Positions 52,347-62,039 of a stretch of 64,000 nucleotides of DNA are shown one piece after another. Made by a program: the position numbers and the translations under genes. The DNA lies in assembly GCF_027111315.2 (NCBI RefSeq), contig NZ_CP114289.2, positions 1,612,001 to 1,676,000 of the forward strand, in the 5' to 3' direction. Within the stretch, counting starts at the first letter, position 1, and each line of letters opens with the position of its first letter. Source of the stretch: Flavobacterium limnophilum. GTDB lineage: Bacteria; Bacteroidota; Bacteroidia; Flavobacteriales; Flavobacteriaceae. The notes beneath the pieces were generated by a model. That model ran no database searches. It was not told the origin of the DNA and was given only the letters and a program-made list of their open reading frames with translations.

Positions 52347-53765
52347 TTAATAGCCTTTGTTTTGAATTATTGCTTTGTTCCCTATGATTACGTCCAAAGG
52401 CATCGGCAACACAAACTGATTTTCGGATACCACGGTCGCTTTAACCGATGAAGCAGTAAGATTCCCTAGCGAATGATAGCGAACGATATCAAACCAACCT
52501 TCACCATTCTCAAAGAAAAGCTCTAATAATTTTTCATTGCGTATGTCCTCTAACAAAGTAGCTTTAGTGGAAAGTGCTTTTTCAGTTACTCCTGCACGAT
52601 TTCTGATTTCGTTCAGGCTTTCTAATGCGCTATCAAGATCCCCGCCATTCCTGCGAGTTTCGGCCTCTGCTTTAATTAAATATATCTCGGCAAGACGCAA
52701 ATGATACAAGGTGTTACCTTGAGAAGATATTTGATCTACAAATGGATATTTTCCATTACCATTGGTTTTTTTGGTTGCTTGTGCATAAGCATACAAGAAA
52801 CGTGGGTCATAACCTGAACCAGCACCCGATAAATTACCATCGGTGGAGGTTCCAACTTGAGCGTCAGCTAAGGTTCTTAGTGACTCACTGTAACTTGTTC
52901 TACTCACCTGGTTCATGGCTGTTTTACCTTCATTGTCAGGCCCCGTAAATGGTGCAAAAATAACTTCTGATGAGTTAAAGCTATTATTAAAAATAGCGGC
53001 ATACTTTGTTTCTAAAGCATAACCTTCACTATTATTAATTACTTCATCTGCTAGAAGGGCTGCTTCATTAAATTTCTTTTCGTATAAATATACTTTACAC
53101 AATAAGGCTTTGGCTGCAAGGCTTCCTGAGTAGAAATGTTCAACGTAAACAGGTCCATTAGTTGCTGAAAAAAGCAAGTCATCTTCGATTTGCTGGTACA
53201 CTTCCAAAACAGAATTTCTAGGTTTTGCTTCAAGCTTTGTCGAAAATGTTGTTTTTAAAACCACACCATAAGTTGAGTTTAAATCATGGAACTCTCCAAA
53301 ATAACGTAATAAATTAAAGTGCGTTAATGCTCTCTGAAACTTTGCCTCGGCAAGCATCTCTCCTTTTTTTGCTTCAGAAATACCAATAGCCTTTCCTGCT
53401 TCTAACTCCTGAATTAAAAAATTACAGGAATTGATAATCTTGTAATGACCATTATACAAATTAGTCAAAAAGATATTGTCGACAGGAACTTCATTCGTAT
53501 TGAAGCCTTTACTACCACTCAAAAAACCAGCAATAGTGCCTTCGTTACCGTAAGCCGCTAAATGCAATGGAAAAAAACTAACATCAAATTCTCTCCCTAG
53601 GTCATAAACACCATTTAGAACCATCTGTGCCGAAGCTTCATCTCTAATTGTATTGGCCGTGGTTAATTTATTTTGTGGTTTAATATCGTCAATATCACAG
53701 CTTGTAATTGTGGTTGCAATTGCAAAAAGTAAGATTGTTTGTATTTTTTTTATATGTTGTTTCAT
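52347..53765 (-). CDS. SusD/RagB-family outer-membrane lipoprotein
   Basis: 472 residues. The signal ILLFAIATTITSC is a lipoprotein signal with the lipidated Cys at its end. SusD features include KPQNKLTTANTIRDEASAQMVLNGVYDLGRE near the N-terminus, TPR-like helical pairs (LAEAKFQRALTHFNLLRYFGEF, LLCKVYLYEKKFNEAALLADEVI), and the C-terminal LAEIYLIKAEAETRRNGGDLDSALESLNEIRNRAGV. SusD is the lid that captures the substrate over its SusC channel. It starts 12 bases after the SusC stop. The ligand class cannot be told from sequence. Confidence 0.95.
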   Translation of the reverse strand: MKQHIKKIQTILLFAIATTITSCDIDDIKPQNKLTTANTIRDEASAQMVLNGVYDLGREFDVSFFPLHLAAYGNEGTIAGFLSGSKGFNTNEVPVDNIFLTNLYNGHYKIINSCNFLIQELEAGKAIGISEAKKGEMLAEAKFQRALTHFNLLRYFGEFHDLNSTYGVVLKTTFSTKLEAKPRNSVLEVYQQIEDDLLFSATNGPVYVEHFYSGSLAAKALLCKVYLYEKKFNEAALLADEVINNSEGYALETKYAAIFNNSFNSSEVIFAPFTGPDNEGKTAMNQVSRTSYSESLRTLADAQVGTSTDGNLSGAGSGYDPRFLYAYAQATKKTNGNGKYPFVDQISSQGNTLYHLRLAEIYLIKAEAETRRNGGDLDSALESLNEIRNRAGVTEKALSTKATLLEDIRNEKLLELFFENGEGWFDIVRYHSLGNLTASSVKATVVSENQFVLPMPLDVIIGNKAIIQNKGY

Positions 53766-53777
53766 CTGTATTTAAAT

Positions 53778-56700
53778 TTAAAATTGAACTTGAATTCCCA
53801 ACGAGTAGGACTTAGCGAGTGGATACGGATCTTCATTGTTTATTTGATCTGTAATTGTACCTCTTTCTGAAAAAGTTTCAGGATCAAGTCCAGGCCATTT
53901 GGTCCAAGTGAATAAATTGGAACCCGTCAACATAAGCGTCGCTTTTTCAATACCTATTTTGTCCAATAATTGTTGTTCGAAATTGTAACTCAATTGTAGA
54001 CTTCGTAAACGCAAGTAAGAGGTATCATAAATATACCTATCAGAAACTCTTCCATTGGCAGATGGATCTGAATAAAGCGCTTTTGCATAACGCGCATTCG
54101 GATTTTCTGGTGTCCAAGTATTTAAAGCATATTCACCGTACTTATTTTCACCTAATGAATTGAAAACGCCTGTAGGAATAGCATTCCAAATCGATTTTGC
54201 ACCTACTGAATACTGAAACAAGGCATTAAGAGTCAAATTCTTGTAAGCAAGTGTATTTGAAATTCCACCAAAAAAATCCGGTTGGATATTCCCTATTATA
54301 TCTCTGTCATCCACTGTAATTTCGCCATCTCCATTAACATCTTCCATCATAAAATCGCCCACACCAGTTGACATTTGGTCGTAGTATCCCGATGGAGAAG
54401 CTGCGTTTAGGGCATCTACTTCGTCTTGAGTTTGAAATATTTTAGCCACTTTATACCCTTTAATAGTGCCCACGGGCTGACCTTCTATATAATAATCCAA
54501 TTGGTAAGGATTGATGCTGGCTCCTTTTAATTTCAATAATTTATTTTTGTTAAAGGACCAATTCACATTGGTAGACCAAACAAAATCTTCGTTTCTCACG
54601 ATATCGCCTCCCAAACTGATTTCGACACCTCTATTGCTTACATCCATAAAATTTGAATAGTATATCGATGGACCAAGCTCTCTAGGAATAGGTGTTGTCG
54701 TTAGGGCATCGGTGGTTTTTCTATGGTAAACATCTACACTTCCTTTCAAACGATTGTTAAAAAATCCGAAGTCTAAACCTAAATTCACTTCATCTGTCGT
54801 TTCCCAACCTATGCTAGGGTTTGGAAAATTATTATCCGGGATAACGGCAGAATTTCCATTGTAAATATCTCCCGATTGCGTTTGAAAAAACTGCAAATAA
54901 GCAAAATCAGATACGTTTGTAGACCCCACTCTACCAAGACTGGCTCTTAATTTCAAAATATTAATATTCGCACTATCCGACAAAAACTCTTCATTTGAAA
55001 TATTCCAACTGGTAGACAAGGAAGGGAAAAACCCTGTTTTATTATCTGGTCCAAATTTAGAAGAAGTGTCTGCTCTAAAATTTACAGTGGCATTGTACAA
55101 GTTTTTGTAACCGTAGTTCACACGAGAAAACAAGGAATACAATCCTGTTTCTACTGCATTACTAGAGTGACTTAATGTGGTTCTTGCTGCAGAAGCATTG
55201 ATTAAGACTTCATCATCAGGAAAACCTGCGTATAAGTAATCTGAACTATCAAAATTTGTATTGTCCCAAGCAGCACCAGCTAATAAACCTATTTTGTGGT
55301 TTGAAATTTTAAAATCATAATTAGCGGTAAGATTCGTGGTGATATTCGACACTAATCCATTTGATTCACTTAAGTAAGAATCATTAGGGAAAAATATAAA
55401 ATCGGTCTCTACAATTTTTGGAATAAAAGACCTGTCTTTATTATAAAATACCGATGCATTGACATCCGTTTTAATCTTGAAATCTTTGAATGGCGCTACC
55501 TCAATATAGGCACTACCAATAAAATTATAGGATTTATTGTTGGTCTTGTTACTCAATCGCATTAATGGATTGGGCTCCAGTGTAGGGAAATAAACATATT
55601 GCCAATCCGTTTGTCCCAATAATTTTCCGTTCTCATCTCTAACTGGTAAATCAGGACGAGCACGAGCAATAGAGGTATTAACCGTGTACTGGTTTAGTAT
55701 ATCATTTTCACCTGAATTAGATTCGGTATGCCCTACATTGACCGAACTTCCTAATCGTACATACTCATTCAAATCTGTATCTAAGGAAATCCCTAAATTG
55801 TATTGTTTAAATTTGTCATTAATAGTTAAACCTTCTTGGTCTATTAATGAAGAACTAAAATTGTAGTTCGTCTTATCACTGCCGCCACTCAAACTAAAAT
55901 AAGCTTGTCTTGTCATTGCCATGTCTCTGAAAACTTCTTTGTTCCAATCGGTATCAGCAGTACCAAAATAGTCGTCTTTGATACCATTATAATCTACCGT
56001 AAAGGTATTCCAATCCATTGCTACATTAGCAATACCCTCTAAATCAGAAGACATAAAGGGATCCAATTGACCGTTATTGATAGCCCCAACGGTATTAGAC
56101 AACAATAAGTTATAGTAATTCTTATATTGACTCGCATTTAACACGTCGACCGTTTTTACTGGTTGAGCAAATGTCGTTGCGTACGAAAAATTAACCCTTG
56201 GCTCTTGCCCTTTTGCTCCTCTTTTTGTTTTGATAATAATCACCCCATTGGCTCCACGAGAACCGTAAATAGAAGTCGCTCCAGCATCTTTCAATACATC
56301 AAAACTTTCAATGTCATTAGGATTCAATGTCGACAATGGATTAGCGCCTTTCATGGCATCTATATTAAAAGGCACTCCATCAATAACAAATAGAGGCTGG
56401 TTCAACCCCTCTGAAGACAATGGCGAAGTAATTCCCCTAATATTGATGCGCACTGGTTCGCCAGGTCGACCTGTATTTTGCGATACTTGTAGTCCTTTGA
56501 CTAAACCTCCCAAAGCCCTATCAAAACCAATAGTTCCAGTTGCAGCTTGAACAATGTCTTTAGTATTTACTGAAGAAACGGCTCCTGAAAAATCCGTACG
56601 TTTTTGTTTGCCATATCCTACAAGAACCACTTCCTCAAGTTCATTAAGTGCTTCTTCTAGAACTACTTTCACCAATGACTGACCTGAGTAAGCAATACGT

Positions 56701-57272
56701 TTTGATTTATACCCTAAATATGAAAATACTAAAAATTTTCCTGTAAGATTTGAATTCAATTTAAATTTACCCTCAAAATCAGTGATTGTACCCACTTTTG
56801 TTCCTTCGATCATAACTGAAACACCTATTAAAGGAATCCCGACTTTATCAGTAACAACGCCTTCTACTTGATTTTGATCAGCAACTAAAACTGATTCTAT
56901 TTTCGTTTTCTCTACTTTTTTAAGTACGATTTGCTTCCCTAGAATTTGATAAGAAATTTTAGTATTGCTAAAAAGCGTTCCTAAAACGTCTTTCAATTGT
57001 TTTTTCTCAACATTTAAATTTATTTTTTGAGTAACGTTTAATTCATTACGGTTATAGAAGAAATGAAAATCCGTTTGGTCTTCTATAATCTGTAAAACAT
57101 TAGTCAAAGCTACCCCATCAACATGCAGGGTAACCGTTTTTTCCTGTCCATAACTATTTGATGCATAAATTTGAAGAAGGCTGGTAAATAAAAATAAGAG
57201 TGTGAATTTCATCTTTAAGTTAGAGTTATTCAAAATGCGCAGCAACGCACTTTTGGTTCGTTGTTTTTTCAT
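53778..57272 (-). CDS. SusC/RagA TonB-dependent transporter with STN domain
   Basis: 1164 residues. The signal (FTLLFLFTSLLQIYASNSYGQ) is followed by an STN domain (about 48-118: ALTNVLQIIEDQTDFHFFYN ... LGKQIVLKK), a carboxypeptidase-like regulatory domain (about 134-215) and the plug starting EEVVLVGYGKQKRTDFSGAV. The plug has the SusC-type NINIRGI/NDIESFDVLKDAGATSIYGSRGANGVI sequence; the C-terminal half is the 22-strand barrel, ending in a Phe (SLGIQVQF). STN domains pass an occupancy signal to FecR anti-sigma factors, and a FecR/ECF pair lies directly upstream, so this channel should control its own expression. Confidence 0.96.
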   Translation of the reverse strand: MKKQRTKSALLRILNNSNLKMKFTLLFLFTSLLQIYASNSYGQEKTVTLHVDGVALTNVLQIIEDQTDFHFFYNRNELNVTQKINLNVEKKQLKDVLGTLFSNTKISYQILGKQIVLKKVEKTKIESVLVADQNQVEGVVTDKVGIPLIGVSVMIEGTKVGTITDFEGKFKLNSNLTGKFLVFSYLGYKSKRIAYSGQSLVKVVLEEALNELEEVVLVGYGKQKRTDFSGAVSSVNTKDIVQAATGTIGFDRALGGLVKGLQVSQNTGRPGEPVRINIRGITSPLSSEGLNQPLFVIDGVPFNIDAMKGANPLSTLNPNDIESFDVLKDAGATSIYGSRGANGVIIIKTKRGAKGQEPRVNFSYATTFAQPVKTVDVLNASQYKNYYNLLLSNTVGAINNGQLDPFMSSDLEGIANVAMDWNTFTVDYNGIKDDYFGTADTDWNKEVFRDMAMTRQAYFSLSGGSDKTNYNFSSSLIDQEGLTINDKFKQYNLGISLDTDLNEYVRLGSSVNVGHTESNSGENDILNQYTVNTSIARARPDLPVRDENGKLLGQTDWQYVYFPTLEPNPLMRLSNKTNNKSYNFIGSAYIEVAPFKDFKIKTDVNASVFYNKDRSFIPKIVETDFIFFPNDSYLSESNGLVSNITTNLTANYDFKISNHKIGLLAGAAWDNTNFDSSDYLYAGFPDDEVLINASAARTTLSHSSNAVETGLYSLFSRVNYGYKNLYNATVNFRADTSSKFGPDNKTGFFPSLSTSWNISNEEFLSDSANINILKLRASLGRVGSTNVSDFAYLQFFQTQSGDIYNGNSAVIPDNNFPNPSIGWETTDEVNLGLDFGFFNNRLKGSVDVYHRKTTDALTTTPIPRELGPSIYYSNFMDVSNRGVEISLGGDIVRNEDFVWSTNVNWSFNKNKLLKLKGASINPYQLDYYIEGQPVGTIKGYKVAKIFQTQDEVDALNAASPSGYYDQMSTGVGDFMMEDVNGDGEITVDDRDIIGNIQPDFFGGISNTLAYKNLTLNALFQYSVGAKSIWNAIPTGVFNSLGENKYGEYALNTWTPENPNARYAKALYSDPSANGRVSDRYIYDTSYLRLRSLQLSYNFEQQLLDKIGIEKATLMLTGSNLFTWTKWPGLDPETFSERGTITDQINNEDPYPLAKSYSLGIQVQF

Positions 57273-57329
57273 AAGTTTACACTTGGTTTAATTTGTTGGT
57301 TTTAGATTAAATCACTATTGAAAATGATG

Positions 57330-57351
57330 GGAAGGTGTTGGCGCACCTTCC
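57330..57351. other. Hairpin between fecR and susC genes
   Basis: GGAAGGTG pairs with CACCTTCC over a 6-base loop (TTGGCG). Its T-run is only on the plus strand; on the minus strand an A-run precedes it, so it is not a canonical terminator of the susC transcript. It may be a 5' leader structure. Confidence 0.5.
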
Positions 57352-57372
57352 TTTTTTTTTTAAATAAATTTG

Positions 57373-58581
57373 TTACATATTTTTAGGTTTAGTTATGGTT
57401 ATTACTCTATTGTTTACTGTATAATTAAAAGCTTTGTAAGTCTGGAAAGTTTTCAAAACTTGATCAATATTCTCATTTTTAAATGTTGCCGTGATAACAA
57501 TATCATCCAGTTCCTCATAATTATTGATAATGGTAACATTGTATTTTCGCTCTAGCTTATTTGCAATAACTCCAAAGGAATCGTCTATAAACATTAGTTC
57601 TCCAGAAACCCAAGCAATATATTTTTTTATGGCTACCGCTTCTGTTTTTATATGCTGGTTTTCAAAATAAGCGCGATTTCCCGGTTTCAAAATAACCTCT
57701 TCATTATCTGGAGTTTTAGCAGAAGCAGCAACACTTCCTTCTACTAAAACAGTATAGGTTTTCGCGTCTTCTTTGTACGAACTAACATTGAATTTTGTTC
57801 CCAAAACTTTTACATTCATGTCATTCGAACTCACGACAAAAGGATGTTTTGCATCTTTGGTCACTTCAAAATAAGCTTCACCATTTAAAAATACTTGGCG
57901 ATTTTCACTTTTTATGAATCGAACGGGATATTTTAAGGAAGTTCCGGAGTTCAAATGAATATTCGTTCCATCGGATAATGTAAGATCAAAACGTTTTCCA
58001 TAAGGCACGTTTATGGTATTGTAAACTAAAGTATCATTTGCGGCAGCACTGGTATATACTAATTGATTCCCTCTTTGAGAACCAACAACGGTACCATTGG
58101 CATCAACCACCTGTGTTGTTCCGTCTTCTTTTATGATTTGAATACTACCATTTGCTAGTTGCAAGGTTATGGCTTCAGGACTAACAGCTGCAACTTTGGT
58201 AGTAGGCATAGTCAAACCCTCTTTTTGATAATAAAAATAGGCTATGGATACTAAAAAGACAATAACGGCCGCATATTTAAAAAAACCAGGAACCCGATTA
58301 ATAAACCTGACTTTGGATTCCGGTTTTTCGACAACTACAACAGGCTCCAAAGGGGTTTCCAATTGCGATACTATTGCGTTCCAAGCTTTATCTTTATCAA
58401 TATTGGCAGCAAAAACTATTTGTCTCGATTTTTTATAAAAAAGCAAATAATCCGAAAATGCTTTCTCATTTTCAGCACTTTCACTAATCCAAGCTTTCAA
58501 GGTAATAAATTCACTCTCGCTAATCTCTTTTGAGATATAAACCGAAAGAATTGCTGCTATATTTTGAGGAATTTTGTTCAT
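57373..58581 (-). CDS. FecR-family anti-sigma factor
   Basis: 402 residues from the ATG at 58581 (MNKIPQNIAAIL); an ATG 9 bases upstream is also possible. The cytoplasmic N-terminal part (about 1-90) would hold the ECF sigma factor. One membrane helix follows (FFKYAAVIVFLVSIAYFYY). The FecR domain (about 175-275) carries VPYGKRFDLTLSDGTNIHLNSGTSLKYPVRF and FLNGEAYFEVTKDAKHPFVV. The C-terminal DUF4974 (STN-like) region ends with VITITKPKNM. It relays the SusC STN signal to the sigma factor across the inner membrane. Confidence 0.94.
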   Translation of the reverse strand: MNKIPQNIAAILSVYISKEISESEFITLKAWISESAENEKAFSDYLLFYKKSRQIVFAANIDKDKAWNAIVSQLETPLEPVVVVEKPESKVRFINRVPGFFKYAAVIVFLVSIAYFYYQKEGLTMPTTKVAAVSPEAITLQLANGSIQIIKEDGTTQVVDANGTVVGSQRGNQLVYTSAAANDTLVYNTINVPYGKRFDLTLSDGTNIHLNSGTSLKYPVRFIKSENRQVFLNGEAYFEVTKDAKHPFVVSSNDMNVKVLGTKFNVSSYKEDAKTYTVLVEGSVAASAKTPDNEEVILKPGNRAYFENQHIKTEAVAIKKYIAWVSGELMFIDDSFGVIANKLERKYNVTIINNYEELDDIVITATFKNENIDQVLKTFQTYKAFNYTVNNRVITITKPKNM

Positions 58582-58647
58582 TAGTATCATCTTATATTCT
58601 ATAAATAACAAAAGATGACTATTGGGTGACAAAAAAAATAAATTTTT

Positions 58648-59202
58648 TTAAACTAAAAGTAAAACTATAATTATATCCAATGAATTTCGTAATTGTTTTA
58701 GCGCTCTTGAATAATGGGTTTTAACGGTATTTACTGATATTCCAAGTTCTAAGGCCACATCTTTGTATTTCCGATTTTCTAATACTATGGCTTTAAAAAC
58801 TTCCTTGCTTTTTAATGGCAAAGCTTCAATTTCTTTATATAATTTTATTTTTTCTTGCTCAAGATGTTCCAAATCAAGATGCTCTTCATCCAATAATACA
58901 TCTACTTGATCTTCGATATCTTCAAAAAAATATCTGTTTTGCCGCTTGGCGGCTTGTATGGTGTTATTTTTTACCGATCTAAAAAGATACGGACTAATTG
59001 CTTCGTCTAATTTTAAGTAGAGCTTTTGATCCCAAAATTTAATAAATAGATCCTGGACTACATCTTCGGCTAATTCAAATGAATCACAATATTTTAAGGA
59101 GTAAATACTAAGAGGTATGTAGTACAAGTCAAACAATTCTTTGTAGGCAGAAGCATCTCCAACATTAAGTTTTTCAAGGATTAAAAAATCTTGTGACTTC
59201 AT
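58648..59202 (-). CDS. ECF sigma-70 family RNA polymerase sigma factor
   Basis: 184 residues. Region 2 is YKELFDLYYIPLSIYSLKYCDSFELAEDVVQDLFIKFW (about 20-57), including the usual -10-binding helix; region 4 is LPLKSKEVFKAIVLENRKYKDVALELGISVNTVKTHYSRALKQLR (about 130-174) with its helix-turn-helix. It pairs with the FecR gene 66 bases downstream and should direct transcription of the SusC-SusD operon. The acidic linker (EDIEDQVDVLLDEEHLDLEHLEQ) is common in Bacteroidota FecI-like factors. The C-terminus is hydrophobic (SLDIIIVLLLV). Confidence 0.95.
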   Translation of the reverse strand: MKSQDFLILEKLNVGDASAYKELFDLYYIPLSIYSLKYCDSFELAEDVVQDLFIKFWDQKLYLKLDEAISPYLFRSVKNNTIQAAKRQNRYFFEDIEDQVDVLLDEEHLDLEHLEQEKIKLYKEIEALPLKSKEVFKAIVLENRKYKDVALELGISVNTVKTHYSRALKQLRNSLDIIIVLLLV

Positions 59203-59864
59203 AAAGAATGATTGCTGCTAGGTAAAAAAGCAGTTTTAAAGTTAAATTTAGAACTCTCCTATAAAATTATAACTTCAATACTATAAGGAATCAAGTTGAA
59301 AAAATTATCGTTGCTAAATATTGCCCGAATATAGTATTTTTTGTCCCAAAATCAAATCAAGAAATGCTCCAAGAACAACTTCCAAAATGCTTTGTACTTG
59401 TTCCTTTACAAAAAGAAGACAAATAGGATCGTGGATCAAACGAGTAACGTACTTAAAATAAATTATTTACACTTTTGAAAAATAGATCATAAAAATAATT
59501 CCATATTTAACATTTTTTACCTAAAAATCGTAGCTATCCTCACAAAAAACTGATTTTTTCATAACGAAATAGGCGCGACTAGAATCGTATTAGACAAAAT
59601 AATTCCCAAAAAAGTTACTCCAATCCATTAATAGTGTTCCCCTGCTAACACTCCAGTTAGGATTCGAATGTCAAAACCATTAGAAAACCAACCCTATAAA
59701 TAGTATTTACAAGGTTTAAATTTCAGGACGGGACAAAGCATTAAAGCCTATAATTTAAATAAGACCTCATTCAAGTTGTGATTACCTAACCCCAAATCAA
59801 GCTCATCTACAATCAGGGAACTTGAAGAAAAGATGGAAGAATTATAATAAAAATTTTAACTATG
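59203..59864. other. Intergenic stretch, no gene seen
   Basis: Spacer upstream of the ECF sigma gene. A short frame at about 59355-59429 ends in a stop but has no family I recognise. A degenerate copy of the repeat head (TTTCAGGACGGGACAAAG, 59721-59738) is present. Otherwise AT-rich with no obvious promoter box matching TAnnTTTG. Confidence 0.5.
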
Positions 59865-60004
59865 AAAAAGCAGCTGTATAGTAAGTTTAGGATTAATAAT
59901 TATATTTGTATAGCTAAAGCAGGATTTATTTAATAACCTGTATAGTTATTTCAGGACGGGACATAGTGTATGGATAGTGTATGGATAGTGTATGGCTGTG
60001 GTAC
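59865..60004. repeat. Dispersed element with 11-bp tandem units (copy 3)
   Basis: Contains CTGTATAGTTATTTCAGGAC (as in copy 1, CTGTATAGCTATTTCAG) and then three perfect 11-base units ATAGTGTATGG from 59965 to 59997, followed by CTGTGGTACCC, the same end as copy 2. The unit sequence is again different. Confidence 0.75.
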
Positions 60005-60069
60005 CCTTAAATAAAATACCAAAAATGGTGTAAATCCACTTTTTCATGACCTGCCATACGTCCCGCCGG

Positions 60070-60086
60070 CGAAGTCTCCCGACTTC
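60070..60086. repeat. REP-like hairpin upstream of the second RDD gene
   Basis: CGAAGTC...GACTTC, same hairpin as at 41770 and 43001; flanking bases also match 41770-41841, so this is part of the segmental duplication. Confidence 0.7.
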
Positions 60087-60142
60087 CTACCCACAACAAT
60101 ATACCGCTACAACCTTGACCAATAAACGCAAATAATAAAAAA

Positions 60143-60514
60143 ATGACTGAATTTAAAGAATTTGAAAACAATAATTATAACCTAAAAAAATCTGACGTTT
60201 TAAGAAAAAATGGCGCTGGAATTATCGATGCCATTTTAGTGCTTGTTACTCAAACTATTCTTTTTAATTATTATCCAAAACTATCGAGTGTAATAGAATT
60301 CCCAAACCCGTTGAGCGCCATGTTTTTTTATGTATTTGTACTATTCATTGTTTATCGATTCCTTACCATTTTTACGTTTGGAAAAACAATTGGAATGGCG
60401 ATTCTGAACATGCAATTTGCGAAACGAAATGAAACAAAACTTTCTTTCAAAGAGAAATTACTTTCGGTAGTAATGATTTACACCAATACCGTGGATTGCT
60501 ATCATCTTGATTAA
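60143..60514 (+). CDS. RDD-family membrane protein (copy 2)
   Basis: 123 residues, about 92% identical to copy 1 at 41842-42213; the upstream ~70 bases also match copy 1. Differences cluster in the first helix (VTQTILFNYY vs VIQTTLFHYY) and before the third (ILNMQF vs VLNMRF), while the TVDCYHL tail is kept, suggesting recent duplication. It precedes a signal-peptide protein gene instead of DUF1801. The exact transport or structural role of this small RDD protein is unknown. Confidence 0.85.
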   Translation: MTEFKEFENNNYNLKKSDVLRKNGAGIIDAILVLVTQTILFNYYPKLSSVIEFPNPLSAMFFYVFVLFIVYRFLTIFTFGKTIGMAILNMQFAKRNETKLSFKEKLLSVVMIYTNTVDCYHLD

Positions 60515-60541
60515 AAACAACATCAAAAAAAACATCAAACT

Positions 60542-61009
60542 ATGAAAAAATTTATTTTTATTGCCCTCCTTACACTTTCTTACACCATGTCTTTTGGACA
60601 AAATTTCAGTGAATTGGCAAAAACAGAATTCAAATCAAAGGAAAGCTATAAACCAGCAGAAACTCAAGTTTTGACTTGTGCCAATTATCTCTTTAACACT
60701 CCAGCGAATCAGGCAGAACCTAACAGATTAAATGCCGTTCAATACATCATAAAATGGATGAGTGGTACACCGGATTATACTTTTGATCTTGGAGAAAAAG
60801 CAATGAATTTGACTGGTGAAAATTCCGATTTATTGGGTCTTTATATGGCTGCCATGTCTAAGGTCGTGTTGGAAAACAGTACTCAAAAATTAAGCAGTGA
60901 TGAAATTTACAGCCAATCCGAAAAAATAGTGGTAAAATATTGCGCTGTTGCTGACAATAAAATAAAACCTTCCAAAAAAATAAAACAGTTAATCAAAGAA
61001 ATAGAGTAA
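60542..61009 (+). CDS. Exported protein of unknown function
   Basis: 155 residues with a signal peptide (FIFIALLTLSYTMSFGQ). The mature part is helical and lacks a family I recognise. Recurring features are Cys at LTCANYLFNTPAN and YCAVADNK, which could form a disulfide, and several Asn-Pro turns. It follows the RDD gene with a 27-base gap in the same direction and is probably on the same transcript. No counterpart of it accompanies RDD copy 1. Confidence 0.72.
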   Translation: MKKFIFIALLTLSYTMSFGQNFSELAKTEFKSKESYKPAETQVLTCANYLFNTPANQAEPNRLNAVQYIIKWMSGTPDYTFDLGEKAMNLTGENSDLLGLYMAAMSKVVLENSTQKLSSDEIYSQSEKIVVKYCAVADNKIKPSKKIKQLIKEIE

Positions 61010-61050
61010 TAACTGAACAACCCGATGCATTTGCTTTTAAAAAAAGTTTT

Positions 61051-61137
61051 ACACAAATTTATAAAACCGGTAAAAATTAGTGCCAATCCAATTCTAATAA
61101 ACGATAAAATCGGTGTTAATTTGTGCAATTCGTGTCT
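61051..61137. repeat. Degenerate ACAAATT-family inverted repeat
   Basis: ACACAAATTT...AAACCGG on the left and CGGTG...AATTTGTGCAATTCGTGT on the right form an imperfect hairpin related to those at 25192 and 27541. It lies between the two exported-protein genes. Confidence 0.55.
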
Positions 61138-61174
61138 GATAATTTTAAATGCGAATGCCTTGCCCAACAATTTT

Positions 61175-61210
61175 TGTTTTCTGGACATCTAACAGAAAAT
61201 CGTATCTTTG
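61175..61210 (+). promoter_or_regulatory. Promoter of the lipoprotein gene
   Basis: TTTG at 61175 and TATCTTTG at 61203-61210 (spacing 24) resemble a flavobacterial promoter; the ATG lies 116 bases downstream, giving a long leader. Confidence 0.45.
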
Positions 61211-61325
61211 ATAATAATGAATTAGTAATTAAGATGTTAATACAAAAGCCTCTACCTTGAATTTAATCTTGCTTGCTCTTAATTACGGATAACAATTAAA
61301 TTATTTTAATTAAAAATTCAATTTT

Positions 61326-62039
61326 ATGAAGAGCAACAGTAAATACTTTATTATTATTCCTGTAGCATTTGTTGTACTCCTAACCTCATGCAATGCATTG
61401 GAAAAGGCCTCTAAACATGGGTTTAATAGTGGATTTTATAAATTGGAATCCAAACAAATAAGTGACCAAAACGTTTATGTGGAAGTAACTGATGAAAAAA
61501 TTGACGTATACCATCAGACCAAAAAACAACCTGATACCAATGCTTTTCTGACTATTTCCCTAAAACCTTCGGACAGTATCCAAATTAGCCCTGTAGTCTT
61601 CAAGAAAGAAAGTCTTGACATTGACATTACCGCGATTCTTTTGAAATATCGCCCTTCTGTTCACGGATTACCTGGACAAATGACTACAGATTTCAACATT
61701 GGTTTATATGCCGGATGGAGGCATGACAGTTACAAAATAGTAAATAGAATAGATCCATTGGGCAAGAATCATCATAAAATCAATAATTGGGGATATGATT
61801 TTGGCCTTTTTGCCGGACCGGGTGCCACACTAATCAGTCCGTTTACCACGCAGAATGAAGTGATTGATGAATATAGCGGAATGATTATCCAAACCGGGAT
61901 TGCAGGATTTATAGAGTCAAATATAGCCAGTTTTGGGATTGCTGTGGGCTTTGATCATCTCCTAAATTCCGATAGGGAAGTTTGGATTTACGACAAGAAG
62001 CCCTGGGTGGGATTTATTGTGGGTATTGCATTAAACTAA
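61326..62039 (+). CDS. Lipoprotein of unknown function, possible outer-membrane barrel
   Basis: 237 residues. YFIIIPVAFVVLLTSC is a lipoprotein signal. A short N-terminal beta-rich region (GFYKLESKQISDQNVYVEVTDEKIDVYHQ) precedes a part with alternating strands (FNIGLYAGWRHDSYKI, NWGYDFGLFAGPGATLI, IQTGIAGFIESNIASFGIAVGF, WVGFIVGIALN), reminiscent of a small membrane barrel. No family recognised. It has a possible promoter 120 bases upstream and a bidirectional terminator downstream. Confidence 0.7.
   Translation: MKSNSKYFIIIPVAFVVLLTSCNALEKASKHGFNSGFYKLESKQISDQNVYVEVTDEKIDVYHQTKKQPDTNAFLTISLKPSDSIQISPVVFKKESLDIDITAILLKYRPSVHGLPGQMTTDFNIGLYAGWRHDSYKIVNRIDPLGKNHHKINNWGYDFGLFAGPGATLISPFTTQNEVIDEYSGMIIQTGIAGFIESNIASFGIAVGFDHLLNSDREVWIYDKKPWVGFIVGIALN

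Noticed and set aside
57330..57351. Intrinsic terminator separating fecR and susC
   Set aside because: The T-run lies on the wrong side for minus-strand transcription, so it is listed only as a hairpin.
59355..59429. Short frame that might be a gene remnant (contains EQLPKCFVLVPLQKED)
   Set aside because: Too short, no start signal and no recognisable similarity.
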